From an uncultured Collinsella sp. (lineage in GTDB: Bacteria; Actinomycetota; Coriobacteriia; Coriobacteriales; Coriobacteriaceae), in assembly GCA_902464495.1 (NCBI GenBank), contig CABQJK010000028.1:1-25860 (forward strand): DNA of 25,860 nt, written 5' to 3'. This document shows positions 16,892-24,226 of the stretch, one piece after another. Numbering within the stretch: position 1 is the first letter of the stretch; every line of letters begins with the position of its first letter. The notes under the pieces were generated by a model. The model saw only the letters and a program-made list of their open reading frames with translations. It was not told the origin of the DNA and searched no databases. The translations under genes and the position numbers were made by a program.

Positions 16892-17884
16892 ATGACTACT
16901 CAGGAACAGGTCAAGGACGTCGTTTCGCAGGTTTTGGCTGACAAGGCAGACAAGGGCGGCATCAAGCGCGTCGTGTGGATCGGCGCCGGCGGATCCAACG
17001 GCGGCAACTATCCTGCCCAGTACTTTATGGAGCACGAGGCTACGCAGGTCGTGAGCTCCAGCTACACCAGCAACGAGTTCGTGCACGCCACCCCGGCCTA
17101 CGTCAACGAGAACACCCTGGCCGTCGTCGTGTCCATGCGCGGCACCAAGGAGACCATCGTCGCCGCCCAGGTCGCCAAGGATCACGGCGCCAGCACCATC
17201 GCCATCTATGTTGACGAGTCCGCCCTCACCGAGGTCTGCGACTACAAGGTCCAGTACGACAGCCTGGCCGTCGACGAGTCCTGCATGGGCCGCACCAACT
17301 CCGCCGTCGTGACCATGATCGCTATGGAGCTCACGCAGCAGACCGAGGGCTATGCCGAGTACGAGACCGCCATGGCCGCCTTCGACCTGGTCGACCCCAT
17401 CTATCGCAAGGCTGTCGAGTACACCCGTCCGCTCGCTGCCAAGTGGGCCGAGCAGAACGCCGACAAGCCCTGCATCAACGTTATGGCTCAGGGCCCGCTC
17501 TTTGGTGCCGCCTACGTTTTTAGCATCTGCAACGTTCAGGAGATGCTGCAGATCGACTCTTGCACCATCAACACCTGCGACTTCTTCCACGGCCCCTTCG
17601 AGATCCTGGACAAGCGCACCTCGCTGTTCCAGCTCATCAGCGTCGGCCGCAGCCGTTGCAACGACGAGCGCGGTATTCGCTTCGTCAACCAGTACGGTGG
17701 CGAGCGCGTCTATCAGCTCGACGCCAAGGAACTCGGCCTCAACGACATCAAGGACAGCGTGAGCGAGTACTTCAACCACCTGATCTTCGCTCCGATCCTC
17801 AACAACGTTTACATGCGTGCGCTTTCCGCCGTCACCCACAAGGACTACATGACGCGCCGTTACATGTGGAAGCTGGACTACTAA
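16892..17884 (+). CDS. SIS-domain sugar-amine deglycase-like protein (FrlB/FraB family), paralogue 1
   Basis: This 330-residue protein has two SIS (sugar isomerase) domains and resembles FrlB/FraB/Gfr deglycases, which split a phosphorylated Amadori compound into hexose phosphate and free amine. SIS signatures are IGAGGSNGGNYPAQYF (30-45) and VVSMRGTKET (79-88). The family catalytic pair fits: E217 and H233 (FFHGPFE), 16 positions apart as in FraB Glu214/His230. The C-terminus RRYMWKLDY is shared with paralogue 2. The ATG 16892 follows GAAAGG at about 10 nt. Codon use is strongly biased, as for a highly expressed gene. It lies alone behind the GntR operator region, away from the PTS. Another sugar isomerase role remains possible. 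Confidence 0.82.
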   Translation: MTTQEQVKDVVSQVLADKADKGGIKRVVWIGAGGSNGGNYPAQYFMEHEATQVVSSSYTSNEFVHATPAYVNENTLAVVVSMRGTKETIVAAQVAKDHGASTIAIYVDESALTEVCDYKVQYDSLAVDESCMGRTNSAVVTMIAMELTQQTEGYAEYETAMAAFDLVDPIYRKAVEYTRPLAAKWAEQNADKPCINVMAQGPLFGAAYVFSICNVQEMLQIDSCTINTCDFFHGPFEILDKRTSLFQLISVGRSRCNDERGIRFVNQYGGERVYQLDAKELGLNDIKDSVSEYFNHLIFAPILNNVYMRALSAVTHKDYMTRRYMWKLDY

Positions 17885-17922
17885 GGGATAGAGCGGCCTA
17901 ACAGCCCAATGCCCTGCAAGCG

Positions 17923-18073
17923 CTCATTGGGGACAGACTTAAATGAGTGCCCGCGGAATGAGAGTGGATAATCTCCCGTTTTTGGCTTGTTTGCGGGCTC
18001 AAAGTGGGAGATTATCCACTCTCGTCATTTTGCGACACCTGGGTAGTCATTTAAGAACGTCCCCAATGACTAC
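17923..18073. repeat. Nested palindromic repeat element
   Basis: Two CTGTCCC-type units lie in inverted orientation. Left, CTCATT (17923-17928) pairs with AATGAG (17942-17947) around GGGGACAG. Right, GTAGTCATT (18043-18051) pairs with AATGACTAC (18065-18073) around GTCCCC. Their 22 nt cores (17925-17946 and 18047-18068) are inverted repeats of each other with three mismatches. Between them lies a separate perfect 18 bp inverted repeat, 17960-17977 with 18006-18023. No gene is inside. It sits between paralogue 1 and the EamA gene. Confidence 0.85.
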
Positions 18074-18122
18074 TCCTTGTGTTGAAGAGATTTCCCGTTT
18101 GTCGATTTGTGTCTTGATATAT

Positions 18123-18141
18123 GTATATAACGACTATAACG
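18123..18141. promoter_or_regulatory. TATAACG operator-like pair upstream of the EamA gene
   Basis: GTATATAACG (18123-18132) and CTATAACG (18134-18141) are close direct repeats. Their reverse complement CGTTATATAC also occurs before the second GntR gene (25290-25299), and CGTTATAAT before the PTS. This suggests one regulator for the three transcripts. Confidence 0.55.
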
Positions 18142-18181
18142 TAGTATGAAACATATTGGTAACAAAGCCAAGGAGGCTACG

Positions 18182-19264
18182 TTGAAGAGAAGCAATCTGG
18201 GCTATGTGTTGGTGCTGATCGCCGCGCTCATGTGGGGCACCATTGGAATCTACGTCAACGGCATCTCGGCCATGGGCGTTACGTCCCAAAGCATGGCGGC
18301 CTTCCGCCTGCTGGTCGGCGCTCTTATCCTGGCGCCCGTGCTGGCGTTTATGGGTTGCCGCCCGGGCGAGGGGACCACGACGGCCCCGGGTCCACTGGCC
18401 CTGTTTAAGGCGAGCCCCAAAGAGCTCATCCCCTGCGCGCTCGTCGGCATCATCGGCCTTGCCACCGCCAACACGCTCTATTACGAGTGCATGCGCGAGG
18501 TGGGCATGTCCACGGCGTCGGTTTTGCTCTACACCTCGCCGGTCTTTGGCTGCATCCTGGGCCGCATGCTCTATAAAGAGCGCGTCACGTCGGTAAAGCT
18601 CGTGGCCATCGCCTGTAACATCCTGGGCTGCGTGCTCGCGGTAACGAACGGCGATCTGTCGGGTTTCCATTTCTCGGTTTGGGGCGTCACCTCGGGTGTC
18701 ATCGCCGGACTGTGCGGCGCGCTGCTAGCGGTGTTCAGCCGCATAGCGACCAAAACCGTGCACCCGCTGGCTGTCACCTTTTGGGGCTTCGTCTTTGGCG
18801 GCGCGGTTATGGCGGCCATCACGGCCCCGTGGCCCGATATGGCGGCTGCCATGTCGCCACAGCTTATCTTGTTGTTCGCGGGCTTTGGCCTGATTCCCAC
18901 GGCCGTCGCCTACATCCTGTATATGCAGGGCCTGTCCATGGGGCTCGAGACGTCGAAGGTCCCGGTCGTGATGTCGTTCGAGACGGTGGTTACCGTGCTG
19001 CTGGGCATCGGCATCTATGCCGAGTCCGCCGGCGCGATCAAGGTCCTGGGCATCGTGTTGGTGCTCTCGTCCATCCTGATCATGAACATCGACTTCTCCA
19101 GGCTGCGCAATAGCGTCATCGTCAAACGTATTGTCGAGAGTATGACCTTTAAGCCCAACGCGTGGTGGACGGAAAAATCGCAGGACATGGATCTGTTTAC
19201 CGAGCGCACGGGCATTACGCTGCAGACCAATGTTCAGGAAAGCCCCTGGTACTTCGTGCGATAG
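18182..19264 (+). CDS. EamA-family (DMT) transporter, possible metabolite exporter
   Basis: This protein of 360 residues has about ten membrane helices in two EamA repeats (about 5-135 and 160-290). It shows LIAALMWGTIGIYVNGI at the start, ASVLLYTSPVFGCILGR closing repeat 1 and SKVPVVMSFETVVTVLLGI closing repeat 2. EamA proteins often export amino acids or other metabolites. A hydrophilic tail of about 50 residues after the last helix is longer than usual. The start is TTG 18182, with a perfect AAGGAGG (18170-18176) 5 nt before it; the in-frame ATG 18146 has no site and lies in the operator region. Its place between two deglycase-like genes and a PTS suggests export of the amino acid released by deglycation; this is inference. 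Confidence 0.85.
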   Translation: MKRSNLGYVLVLIAALMWGTIGIYVNGISAMGVTSQSMAAFRLLVGALILAPVLAFMGCRPGEGTTTAPGPLALFKASPKELIPCALVGIIGLATANTLYYECMREVGMSTASVLLYTSPVFGCILGRMLYKERVTSVKLVAIACNILGCVLAVTNGDLSGFHFSVWGVTSGVIAGLCGALLAVFSRIATKTVHPLAVTFWGFVFGGAVMAAITAPWPDMAAAMSPQLILLFAGFGLIPTAVAYILYMQGLSMGLETSKVPVVMSFETVVTVLLGIGIYAESAGAIKVLGIVLVLSSILIMNIDFSRLRNSVIVKRIVESMTFKPNAWWTEKSQDMDLFTERTGITLQTNVQESPWYFVR

Positions 19265-19378
19265 GGGCCAATGCCGAGGCCTGGATCGCGGCGTATCCAG
19301 CCAAGGCTCGCTAACCAACCCCAACGTTTCGAGTAAGTTAAACCCGTCAACGGTCGATTTTTACCCGCGAACGGTCTT

Positions 19379-19430
19379 TATACTAATTAGCAATATAAGC
19401 AACGTATAAGACGTTATAATGACCATAACG
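19379..19430 (+). promoter_or_regulatory. PTS operon promoter with overlapping operator motifs
   Basis: There are two candidate -10 boxes, TATACT (19379-19384) and TATAAT (19415-19420). CGTTATAATG (19412-19421) and inverted CCATAACG (19423-19430) overlap and follow the second box, as expected for a repressor site. Upstream, AACGGTC occurs at 19349-19355 and 19370-19376, 21 bp apart, which could be an activator site. No good -35 is seen for TATAAT. Confidence 0.6.
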
Positions 19431-19446
19431 AAAAGGAGGAGGCAAG

Positions 19447-20373
19447 ATGAATCAGATCATTCTCGCATCTCATGGCGGCCTGGCCGCAGGCGCCAAAGAC
19501 ACGCTCGAGATGGTTCTCGGCGACGTGTCGAACGTCCACGTCGTGTCGCTTGCTCGTGACGACAAGGAGCCCATCACCAACAAGGTGGACGCCATGATCG
19601 CCACGTTCAACGCGGACGACACCGTCTATGTGCTAACCGATATGCTCGGTAGCTCGGTCAACAACAACATGGTCGAGCTTTCCAAGAACGGCACGAAGTT
19701 CACGGTTATCAGCGGTTTCAACATCCCGCTGGCGCTCACGCTCGCTCTGAGCCCCGTCCCCGTCAAGGGTGCCGAGCTCGCGGCCCTCATCAACGAGGCC
19801 CGCACCGGTCTGACCAACCCCAACGCCCCGGTCGAGGTTGCTCCCGCAGCCCCCGCCAAGAAGGCCAAGGCCGCCCGTCACAACGCCGGTCCCGCCAAGA
19901 TCGTCCTCGCACGTCTTGACTACCGTCTGCTGCACGGCCAGGTCGTCTTTACCTGGACCACCAAGGTCCAGGCCGAGCGTATCATCGTCGTCGACAACGC
20001 TGCCGCCAACGATGACATCAAGAAGGGCGCTCTTAAGCTGGCAAAGCCCCAGGGCGTGCGCCTGAACGTCTTCACCGTCGAGCGTGCCCTCGCCAAGATG
20101 GACAAGCTCAACACCCTCGGCGAGCGCGTCATGTTCGTCTTCGGCAACACCGCCGAGATGCTGCAGTTCTGCCAGGGCTACAAGCTCGACGCCATCAACC
20201 TGGGCGCCACCGCCAACCACGACGGTGCCGACCAGATCGGCGGCAAGGACAGCTCCGTCTTCTTCGACGCCACCCAGAAGGCCGACGTCAACCAGCTGCT
20301 CGACATGGGCATCAAGCTCTATGTCCAGCAGACCCCCACGTATCAGAGCGTCGACATCGACGCCAAGCTGTAA
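19447..20373 (+). CDS. PTS mannose-family fused IIA-IIB component
   Basis: This 308-residue cytoplasmic phosphotransfer protein combines two domains. Residues 1-125 are IIA (ILASHGGLAAGAKDTLEMVL) with phospho-histidine H9. An Ala/Pro/Lys-rich linker covers about 126-148. Residues 149-308 are IIB (IVLARLDYRLLHGQVVFTW) with phospho-histidine H163. Phosphate passes HPr to IIA to IIB to the incoming sugar. AAGGAGGAGG lies right before the ATG. IIC and IID follow at 36 and 13 nt, so the three form one operon. Context with two deglycase-like proteins points to a glucoselysine/fructoselysine (gfr-like) substrate rather than mannose; that is inference. Strongly biased codons suggest high expression. 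Confidence 0.93.
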   Translation: MNQIILASHGGLAAGAKDTLEMVLGDVSNVHVVSLARDDKEPITNKVDAMIATFNADDTVYVLTDMLGSSVNNNMVELSKNGTKFTVISGFNIPLALTLALSPVPVKGAELAALINEARTGLTNPNAPVEVAPAAPAKKAKAARHNAGPAKIVLARLDYRLLHGQVVFTWTTKVQAERIIVVDNAAANDDIKKGALKLAKPQGVRLNVFTVERALAKMDKLNTLGERVMFVFGNTAEMLQFCQGYKLDAINLGATANHDGADQIGGKDSSVFFDATQKADVNQLLDMGIKLYVQQTPTYQSVDIDAKL

Positions 20374-20409
20374 TCAACCAGGCTTTTGCCTGACTGAAAG
20401 GAGAAGGGT

Positions 20410-21204
20410 ATGAATACGTTCATCAGTGCGGTGCTCGTCGGCCTCGTCGGCGTGTTCTGCATGTGGGACTCCCGCCTGCTCGGTCGTCTTAACTTCGAGC
20501 AGCCCCTCGTTGGCGCTACGCTCGTCGGTCTGCTGCTGGGCGATGTGCCCACCGGCCTCGCCGTCGGTGCCGCCGTCGAGCTCGTGTCCATGGGCCTGGT
20601 GCAGGTCGGCGCAGCCGTTCCGCCCGATATGGTCCTGGGCGGCATCGTCGCCGCTGCCTTCGCGTGCCTGACCGATGCTTCCGCCGAGACCGCCATGACG
20701 ATCGCTATCCCGGTCGCCGTCCTGGGTCAGCTCCTCGGCATTGTCTTCCGTTCCATCATCGCCGCCCTCACCCATGTGGCCGATAGCGCGATCGATAACG
20801 GCAAGTTTAAGACCGCCTACCGCATGCACATCTGCGCCGGCTCCGGTCTGTACGCCATCATGTACTTCCTGCCGATCTTCCTGGCCGTCTTTGTCGGCAC
20901 CGACCTGGTCCAGGCCATCGTCAACATGGTTCCCGAGTGGCTGTCCACTGGTCTGAACGTCTCGACCAAGATCATGACCGCCTACGGCTTGGCCCTGCTG
21001 CTCACCATGATGATCAAGAAGGGCATGACCCCGTTCCTGTTCATCGGCTTCCTGCTCGCCGCCTACCTCAACCTGTCCGTCATCGCGGTCGCTCTGATCG
21101 GTGTGTGCCTGGCTATCGTCTTCATGGGCTTCAAGTTCAACGGTTCCCATGCAGCCGCCGGTGTCGATTCCGACTACGATCCGCTCGAAGACGACGAAGA
21201 CTAA
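20410..21204 (+). CDS. PTS mannose-family IIC component
   Basis: This 264-residue membrane subunit forms part of the substrate channel. It has multiple hydrophobic helices and the IIC-type pattern near the N-terminus (FEQPLVGATLVGLLLGDVPT), then GAAVELVSMGLVQVGAAVPP and GGIVAAAFA. The C-terminal tail is strongly acidic (DSDYDPLEDDED). GAAAGGAGAAGGG precedes the ATG. It is 36 nt after IIA-IIB and 13 nt before IID. It works only together with IID and the IIB domain. Confidence 0.94.
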   Translation: MNTFISAVLVGLVGVFCMWDSRLLGRLNFEQPLVGATLVGLLLGDVPTGLAVGAAVELVSMGLVQVGAAVPPDMVLGGIVAAAFACLTDASAETAMTIAIPVAVLGQLLGIVFRSIIAALTHVADSAIDNGKFKTAYRMHICAGSGLYAIMYFLPIFLAVFVGTDLVQAIVNMVPEWLSTGLNVSTKIMTAYGLALLLTMMIKKGMTPFLFIGFLLAAYLNLSVIAVALIGVCLAIVFMGFKFNGSHAAAGVDSDYDPLEDDED

Positions 21205-21217
21205 GGAGGAACACACT

Positions 21218-22051
21218 ATGGCAACCGCAACCAAGGACGTGTCCCTGAACAAGAAGGTCAGCCAGTTCTTCTGGCGCTCCTGGGCCATCCAGGCCTCTTG
21301 GAACTACGAGCGTCAGATGAACATGGGCTTCCTCTACGGCATGGTTCCCACGCTCGACCGCCTCTATCCGGATGAGTCCGACCCCAAGCAGCTCGCTGCT
21401 AAGAAAGAGGCCTACCATCGTCACATGGCGTTCTACAACTGCACCCCGCAGACGAGCGCTTTCGTCCTAGGCCTCGCCGCCTCCATGGAGGAGGAGTACG
21501 CCAAGGATCCCGAGAACTTCGACCCCGATTCGATCAACGCGGTCAAGACCTCCCTCATGGGCCCGCTTTCCGGTATCGGTGACTCCTTCTTCCAGGGCAC
21601 CATCCGCGTCATCGCCTTTGGCCTGGGCGTTCAGCTGGCTCAGCAGGGCTCCATCATGGGCCCGATCCTGGCTATGCTCATCTCCATCGTCCCCTCCGTG
21701 CTGGTCACGTGGTTCGCCGCCAAGATCGGCTACCAGGGCGGCCACGAGTACCTGAGCAAGCTCCAGGGCGGCGACCTCATGGAGAAGCTCATGTATGTCT
21801 GCGGCATCGTGGGTCTTATGTCCGTGGGCGGCATGATCGCTACGCTGATCGGCGCCACCACCCCGCTGCAGTTCGCTGACGGCACCGTCGTTATCCAGGA
21901 CATCCTGGACGGCATGATGCCCCAGATGATCTCCCTCGGCCTCACCGGCCTTATGTACTGGCTCATCAAGAAGAACGTCAACACCGGTTGGCTTCTTGTG
22001 ATCGCCATCGTGGGCGGCATCGCCCTCTCCGCGGCCGGCATCCTGGCCTAG
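21218..22051 (+). CDS. PTS mannose-family IID component
   Basis: This 277-residue membrane subunit partners IIC. Typical IID patterns are present: FFWRSWAIQASWNYERQMNM near the N-terminus, FYNCTPQTSAFVLGLAASME, and MGPLSGIGDSFFQGTIRVIA in the middle, followed by several hydrophobic helices at the C-terminus. The ATG 21218 follows AAGGAGGA, 7 nt away. An in-frame upstream extension to 21101 overlaps IIC and is rejected. It is the last subunit of the PTS; the second SIS gene follows after a 198 nt gap with hairpins. Confidence 0.94.
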   Translation: MATATKDVSLNKKVSQFFWRSWAIQASWNYERQMNMGFLYGMVPTLDRLYPDESDPKQLAAKKEAYHRHMAFYNCTPQTSAFVLGLAASMEEEYAKDPENFDPDSINAVKTSLMGPLSGIGDSFFQGTIRVIAFGLGVQLAQQGSIMGPILAMLISIVPSVLVTWFAAKIGYQGGHEYLSKLQGGDLMEKLMYVCGIVGLMSVGGMIATLIGATTPLQFADGTVVIQDILDGMMPQMISLGLTGLMYWLIKKNVNTGWLLVIAIVGGIALSAAGILA

Positions 22052-22081
22052 TCGCGACCAAGCGTCTAGCCGCTTTCCCCC

Positions 22082-22159
22082 GGGAGCCTGCTTGGCATTC
22101 CATACCCCAGGCAGGCTTCCATCCCTAAATGTGACAAAGGGACGGCTCCTTTGTCACAT
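22082..22159. repeat. Two hairpins between IID and the second SIS gene
   Basis: Hairpin 1 pairs 22082-22095 (GGGAGCCTGCTTGG) with 22107-22120 (CCAGGCAGGCTTCC), allowing G-T pairs. Hairpin 2 is a perfect 12 bp stem, ATGTGACAAAGG (22129-22140) with CCTTTGTCACAT (22148-22159), loop GACGGCT. Neither has a T-run, so they look more like mRNA stabilisers, processing sites or repeats than terminators. The second contains a CCGTCCC-type loop on the reverse strand, like the CTGTCCC repeats. Confidence 0.75.
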
Positions 22160-22249
22160 CCTCAACGGGCCGGCGACTCGGTCCAAATCACGGTAACCCT
22201 GCGTGCGTCCGGCAAAGTGGCGCCGCAAAAATCGAAAGGAATGTGTCAG

Positions 22250-23233
22250 ATGTACGAGATCGACCTTAACCTCCCTAAGCAGATCGTCGCTGACGTCCTG
22301 TCCAACCACGAGATTCACAGCGTCGCCTTCGTCGGCTGCGGTGCCTCCATGTCCGACCTTTACCCCGCCAAGTACTTCCTGGCCAACAACACGGACAAGC
22401 TGAACGTTCAGATCTTCACCGCTAACGAGTTCAACTACGACACGCCTTCCTGGGTCAACGAGCACACCTTCGTGATCACCTGCTCCCTCGGTGGCTCCAC
22501 GCCCGAGACCGTCGAGGCCAACAAGACCGCCAAGAAGCACAACTGCCCGGTCGTCTCCCTCACCAACAAGGCTGGCTCCGCTCTGACCGTCGACGCCGAC
22601 CACGTCATCGTCCACGGCTTCCACGCCAACTACGCTGCCAAGTGCGAGAAGCCTGGCTACGCCATTGCTCTTGCTCTCGAGATCCTTCAGCAGACCGAGG
22701 GCTATGACCACTACGAGGACATGATCACCGGCCTCACCAACGTCTTCGATCTGTGCGAGAACGCCGCTCAGCACTGCAAGAAGCTCGCCAAGAAGTTCGC
22801 CGAGGACTTCAAGGACGACAAGATGATCTACTTCATGGCCTCCGGTGCCTCCGAGAAGATGGCTTATTCTCACGCCGCCTTCCTGTTCACCGAGATGCAG
22901 TGGATCGACGCCGCCGCCTACAACACCGGCGAGTACTTCCACGGCCCGTTCGAGGTTTCCACCGAGGGTAAGCCCTACGTCTTCTTCATGTCCGATGGTG
23001 CCACCCGTCCGATGGACGCCCGCGCCCTCACCTTCCTTGAGCGCATGGGCGCCAAGGTCGCTCTGATCGACTCCAAGGACTACGGCCTGGCTGACGCTGT
23101 GCCCGCGAGCGTCGTCACCTACTTCAACCCGCTGCTGCACCTCGCCGTTATGCGCGAGTACGGCAACCAGATCGCCGAGGCCCGTCAGCACCCGCTGACC
23201 ATGCGTCGCTACATGTGGAAGCTTTCCTACTAA
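22250..23233 (+). CDS. SIS-domain sugar-amine deglycase-like protein (FrlB/FraB family), paralogue 2
   Basis: This 327-residue relative of the protein at 16892 shows VGCGASMSDLYPAKYF (28-43), the SIS loop CSLGGSTPET (78-87), and catalytic-pair candidates E215 and H231 (YFHGPFE), again 16 apart. The C-terminus RRYMWKLSY matches paralogue 1. Compared with paralogue 1 it has the more standard SIS loop (SLGGSTPET against SMRGTKET), so the two may differ in substrate, as glucoselysine- and fructoselysine-6-phosphate deglycases do in gfr systems. The ATG 22250 is chosen for GAAAGGA 9 nt upstream; ATG 22241 directly abuts that site. It lies downstream of the PTS genes in the same direction, followed by a strong terminator. 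Codon use is highly biased. Confidence 0.85.
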   Translation: MYEIDLNLPKQIVADVLSNHEIHSVAFVGCGASMSDLYPAKYFLANNTDKLNVQIFTANEFNYDTPSWVNEHTFVITCSLGGSTPETVEANKTAKKHNCPVVSLTNKAGSALTVDADHVIVHGFHANYAAKCEKPGYAIALALEILQQTEGYDHYEDMITGLTNVFDLCENAAQHCKKLAKKFAEDFKDDKMIYFMASGASEKMAYSHAAFLFTEMQWIDAAAYNTGEYFHGPFEVSTEGKPYVFFMSDGATRPMDARALTFLERMGAKVALIDSKDYGLADAVPASVVTYFNPLLHLAVMREYGNQIAEARQHPLTMRRYMWKLSY

Positions 23234-23266
23234 TCACAAGTAAGTAGACCTTACGGGTTGATTGAG

Positions 23267-23299
23267 AGGGGATGGGGTTTTCGCCCCATCCCCTTTTTT
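23267..23299 (+). terminator. Intrinsic terminator of the PTS/deglycase unit
   Basis: AGGGGATGGGG (23267-23277) pairs with CCCCATCCCCT (23284-23294), followed by a run of T to 23299. It lies 34 nt after the SIS stop and is a very strong intrinsic terminator. Confidence 0.95.
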
Positions 23300-23331
23300 G
23301 CTCTGGGGGCGTGTCTGTCGAGTCATAAAAC

Positions 23332-23376
23332 CCCAGATAAAACCTACCAAAATAAACCTGTCCCTTTTTGGCAGGT
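23332..23376. repeat. Left copy of inverted repeat flanking the HAD gene
   Basis: This 45 bp unit is the reverse complement of 24008-24052 at 41 of 45 positions (33 of 34 in the part 23332-23365). It contains its own hairpin, ACCTACCA (23342-23349) with TGGCAGGT (23369-23376), one mismatch, 19 nt spacer, with CTGTCCC at 23359-23365. It ends next to the ribosome site of the HAD gene. Confidence 0.88.
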
Positions 23377-23390
23377 GGGAGGAGATGCGT

Positions 23391-24020
23391 ATGATCAAGG
23401 CTGTGCTGTTTGACATGGACGGCGTGTTGGTCGATACCGAGTGGTTCTACAACCGCCGTCGCGTGGCGTTTATGGAAGAGAAGGGCTTTCACTTTGACGA
23501 GATCCCCGACCTTTCGGGGTCTAACGAGCCTGCCATTTGGGAGGCGCTGGTGCCCGACGATGTTGAGCTGCGCGAGCGCCTGCGCGTGGAGTACAAGCAG
23601 GTCTACAGCCCGGTCCACCCCGTTCCGTATGCCGAGCTGCTCAACGAGCAGACCGAGCCGGTAATGCGCGAGCTACACGAGCGTGGCGTGAAGTGCGCCA
23701 TCGCGAGCTCGTCCTATCGCGAGCTCATTGACGAGCTGGTGGAGATTGCCGGCATCGCCGACGTGCTGAACTACACCATCAGCGGCCACGAGTGCAGTGC
23801 GTTTAAGCCCGACCCCGAGATCTACCTGCGTGCCATGGAGGCGCTGGGGGTGGAGCCTGCCGAGTGCCTGGTTATCGAGGATTCGCCTTTGGGCATCGAG
23901 GCCGGCAAGCGTTCCGGCGCCCGCGTTCTGGCGCTGCGTCCGCACGAGGGCGTCAGCCTGGATCAGTCTGCCGCCGACGTTGTCATCGACAACCTGACCG
24001 ACATCCTACCTGCCATTTAG
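23391..24020 (+). CDS. HAD-superfamily phosphatase (beta-phosphoglucomutase-like)
   Basis: This 209-residue protein is a HAD subfamily IA hydrolase. Motif I is DMDGVLVDTE (8-17, nucleophile D8 and acid D10), motif II ASSS, motif III KPDPEIY (the lysine), and motif IV IEDSPLGIEA. The cap domain is the small helical kind inserted after motif I. It likely acts on a sugar phosphate, as phosphatase or mutase. The ATG 23391 has GGGAGGAG (23377-23384) 6 nt upstream; ATG 23385 is too close. The gene lies between inverted copies of a palindromic repeat and its stop codon overlaps the right copy's core. Context suggests a role with the PTS product, but the strong terminator before it makes it a separate transcript. 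Confidence 0.92.
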   Translation: MIKAVLFDMDGVLVDTEWFYNRRRVAFMEEKGFHFDEIPDLSGSNEPAIWEALVPDDVELRERLRVEYKQVYSPVHPVPYAELLNEQTEPVMRELHERGVKCAIASSSYRELIDELVEIAGIADVLNYTISGHECSAFKPDPEIYLRAMEALGVEPAECLVIEDSPLGIEAGKRSGARVLALRPHEGVSLDQSAADVVIDNLTDILPAI

Positions 24021-24052
24021 GGACAGGTTTATTTTGGCAGGTTTTATCTGGG
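24008..24052. repeat. Right copy of inverted repeat flanking the HAD gene
   Basis: This is the inverted partner of 23332-23376. It forms a perfect hairpin, ACCTGCCA (24008-24015) with TGGCAGGT (24035-24042), with a 19 nt spacer holding GGGACAG (reverse of CTGTCCC). It begins inside the last codons of the HAD gene. Confidence 0.88.
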
Positions 24053-24065
24053 CAAACGCCGAATT

Positions 24066-24100
24066 CGCCGTGAAGGGATCGCTCTCTTCACGGCGTTTTT
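24066..24100 (+). terminator. Intrinsic terminator of the HAD gene
   Basis: CGCCGTGAAG (24066-24075) pairs perfectly with CTTCACGGCG (24086-24095), followed by TTTTT. It lies 46 nt after the HAD stop. Confidence 0.95.
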
Positions 24101-24149
24101 CTTTTAAGCGGCCTCACGGTCCTTCTGATGGTTGTCGAGAGAGGGTGAA

Positions 24150-24181
24150 TTGAAGCGCCCCCGCACGCTCCATGCTACAAT
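24150..24181 (+). promoter_or_regulatory. Promoter of the YitT-family gene
   Basis: An extended -10, TGC-TACAAT (TACAAT at 24176-24181), with a -35-like TTGAAG at 24150-24155. The 20 bp spacing is long, so the extended -10 probably carries the recognition. Confidence 0.5.
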
Positions 24182-24226
24182 CGCGGCCATGCCCCACAAC
24201 TACATCTGCCTTCGAAAGGAGCCTAC

